Source of the DNA: Cymbomonas tetramitiformis
Taxonomy: Eukaryota; Chlorophyta; Pyramimonadophyceae; Pyramimonadales; Pyramimonadaceae
Assembly: GCA_001247695.2 (NCBI GenBank)
Contig: LGRX02013988.1
Span: 1 to 19,938, forward strand
Direction: 5' to 3'
DNA: 19,938 bases
The notes under the pieces were generated by a model. The model searched no databases, was not told where the DNA came from, and saw only the letters and a program-made list of their open reading frames with translations. The position numbers and the translations under genes are program-made. Of the stretch, positions 17,881 through 19,938 are shown one piece after another. The stretch's first letter is position 1. Each line of letters opens with the position of its first letter.

Positions 17881-19060
17881 GCCACGCTCACAGCTGTATA
17901 AGGTCGAAGGCACGCTGCCTACCCAGGAGTGGGTGCCACGCTCACAGCTGTGGCAGGTCGAGGGCACAGTCCCTACCCAGGAATAGGGTGCCACGCTCAC
18001 ATCTGTGGTAGGTCGAGGGCACACTCCCTACCCAGGAGTAGGGTGCCACGCTCACAGCTGTGGCAGGTCGAGGGCACACTGCCTACCCAGGAATAGGGTG
18101 CCACGCTTGCATCATTATGATGTCGAGGGCACACTGCCTACCCAGGAATAGGGTGCCACGCTCACAGTTGTGGCAGCTCGAGGGCACACTGCCAACCCAG
18201 GAATAGGGTGCCACGCTCACAGCTGTGGCAGGTCGAGGGCACACTGCCTATCCAGGAATAGGGTGCCCCGCTCACAGCTGTATAAGGTCGAAGGCACGCT
18301 GCCTACCCAGGAGTGGGTGCCACGCTCACAGCTGTGGCAGGTCGAGGGCACAGTCCCTACCCAGGAATAGGGTGCCACGCTCACATCTGTGGTAGGTCGA
18401 GGGCACACTCCCTACCCAGGAGTAGGGTGCCACGCTCACAGCTGTGGCAGGTCGAGGGCACACTGCCTACCCAGGAATAGGGTGCCACGCTCACAGCATT
18501 ATGATGTCGAGGGCACACTGCCTACCCAGGAATAGGGTGCCACGCTCACAGCTGTGGCAGCTCGAGGGCACACTGCCTACCCAGGAATAGGGTGCCACGC
18601 TCACAGCTGTGGCAGGTCGAGGGCACACTGCCTATCCAGGAATAGGGTGCCCCGCTCACAGCTGTATAAGGTCGAAGGCACGCTGCCTACCCAGGAGTGG
18701 GTGCCACGCTCACAGCTGTGGCAGGTCGAGGGCACAGTCCCTACCCAGGAATAGGGTGCCACGCTCACATCTGTGGTAGGTCGAGGGCACACTCCCTACC
18801 CAGGAGTAGGGTGCCACGCTCACAGCTGTGGCAGGTCGAGGGCACACTGCCTACCCAGGAATAGGGTGCCACGCTTGCATCATTATGATGTCGAGGGCAC
18901 ACTGCCTACCCAGGAATAGGGTGCCACGCTCACAGTTGTGGCAGCTCGAGGGCACACTGCCAACCCAGGAATAGGGTGCCACGCTCACAGCTGTGGCAGG
19001 TCGAGGGCACACTGCCTATCCAGGAATAGGGTGCCCCGCTCACAGCATTATGATGTCGAG
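17881..19060 (+). repeat. 384-bp (seven-unit) higher-order repeat, three copies plus a partial
   Basis: The rare variant CAGCTGTATAAGGTCGAAGG begins in units at 17881, 18265 and 18649 (384-bp steps). The variant CATTATGATGTCGAGG occurs at 18113, 18497 and 18881 (384-bp steps), then at 19046, only 165 bp (three units) later. The 384-bp block is seven units minus one base. The fourth block has lost about 219 bp. Confidence 0.92.
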
Positions 19061-19938
19061 GGCACACTGCCTACCCAGGAATAGGGTGCCACGCCACAGC
19101 TGTGGCAGCTCGAGGGCACACTGCCTACTCCAGGAATAGGGTGCCACGCTCACAGCTGTGGCAGGTCGAGGGCACAGTCCCTACCCAGGAATAGGTGCCA
19201 CACTGGCCAATCAGAAGGGGTCGAGGGCACAGTCCCCACCCAGGAATAGGGTGTTGTACGCCACAGAAATATATACAGAGGGCACACTGCCTACCCAGGA
19301 ATAGGTGCCACGCTCACAGCTGTATAAGGTCGAGAGCACACTGCCTACCCAGGAATAGGTACACACAGCTGGGGCAGGTCGAGGGCACACGTCTACCCAG
19401 GAATAGGGTGCCCCGCTCACAGCTGTGGCAGGTCGAGGGCACACTGCCTACCCAGGAATAGGGTGGCACGCTCACAGTTGTGGCAAGTCGAGGGCACACT
19501 GCCAACCCAGGAATAGGGTGCCAAGCTCACAGCTGTATAAGGTCGAGGGAATACTGTTCCTACCCAGGAATAGGGTGCCACGCTCACAGCTGTATGAGGT
19601 CGAGGGCACAGTCCCTACCCAGGAATAGGTGCCACGCTCACAGCTGTATAAGGTCGAAGGCACACTGCCTACCCAGGAATAGGTGCCACGCTCACAGCTG
19701 TGGCAGGTCGAGGGTACAGTCCCTACCCAGGAATAGGGTGCCCCGCTCACAGCTGTGGAACGTCGAGGGCACACTGCCTACCCAGGAATAGGGTGCCACG
19801 CTCACAGCTGTGGAAGGTCGAGGGCACACTGCCTATCCAGGAATAGGGTGCCCCGCTCACAGCTGTATAAGGTCGAGGGCACACTGCCTACCCAGGAATA
19901 GGGTGCCCCGCTCACAGCTGTGGCAGATCGAGGGCACA

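Larger units (their letters stand above)
15403..19938 (+). repeat. 55-bp satellite array, about 82 units, continuing past the right edge
   Basis: The landmark GGAATAGGGTGCCACGCTCA recurs every 55 bp (for example 15421, 15476, 15531), with occasional 52-56-bp units. Each unit consists of CACACTGCCTACCCAGG or CACAGTCCCTACCCAGG, the landmark, then CAGCTGTGGCAGGTCGAGGG. Units contain the palindrome CACAGCTGTG and the wider dyad GCCAC-N10-GTGGC. All reading frames in it end at the TAG of GGAATAGGG, or on the other strand at the TGA of TGTGAGCG, so none is a gene. Sequence is more uniform from about 17000 to 19000 and more ragged at about 15780-15980 and 19190-19380. Confidence 0.97.

Noticed and set aside
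15493..19938. Many 60-190-codon frames on both strands of the satellite
   Set aside because: The 55-bp unit is not divisible by three, so three frames rotate through the same repeat; the frames end at the TAG inside each unit and show no non-repeat sequence.
15403..19938. CRISPR-like array
   Set aside because: The repeats are contiguous with no unique spacers, the DNA is eukaryotic and no cas genes are present.
1..19938. tRNA or rRNA genes
   Set aside because: No GGTTCRANNCC-type T-arm with matching stems and no rRNA-like stretch was seen by eye on either strand.

Overview
The window is nuclear DNA from a eukaryote. The genes are split by GT...AG introns, one gene is a mitochondrial-type COQ2, one mobile element is a LINE-type retroelement remnant, and almost a quarter of the window is satellite DNA. 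A green-lineage alga or similar protist is my best guess, from the repeat style and split, GC-rich exons. That guess rests on general impression, not on a search. I found no rRNA, tRNA or CRISPR.

Layout. 1-792 (+) holds the 3' end of a gene for an EGL-9/PHD-type 2-oxoglutarate/Fe(II) oxygenase: two exons (about 123-189 and 682-769 or on to 792), with the start off the left edge. 965-2234 has several short exon-like segments that I cannot assign, plus an in-frame 39-bp minisatellite (about 1225-1410). 2236-4670 is mostly AT-rich intergenic DNA with short inverted-repeat-bounded segments sharing the octamer GTGTGGCA. 4674-5669 (-) is a clean single-exon gene for a BSD-domain protein with a long acidic tail. 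5670-7660 is mostly non-coding, with a compound microsatellite and one protein-like open frame. 7865-9829 (+) is COQ2 (4-hydroxybenzoate polyprenyltransferase) in at least four exons whose phases join exactly. Its second intron is nearly filled by a G-rich 62-68-bp minisatellite. 9926-12940 is non-coding, with a 91-bp dispersed duplication and AT-rich palindromes. 12943-14130 (+) is a 5'-truncated, frameshifted fragment of a non-LTR retrotransposon carrying a restriction-like endonuclease domain. 14169-14651 is an unidentified open frame. 14651-about 15230 is a decayed 39/42-bp tandem repeat. From about 15403 to the right edge lies a 55-bp satellite of about 82 units with higher-order structure (384-bp seven-unit and 330-bp six-unit blocks).

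The genes do not form a pathway or operon. They are independent housekeeping-type genes (oxygen-dependent hydroxylation, ubiquinone synthesis, BSD protein) in a repeat-rich landscape. The most interesting features are structural: a minisatellite with G-quadruplex and splice-site-like motifs inside the COQ2 intron, the higher-order organisation of the 55-bp satellite, the uniform GTG 5' splice sites, and four unrelated tandem arrays within 20 kb. I did not find a clearly new multi-gene system.
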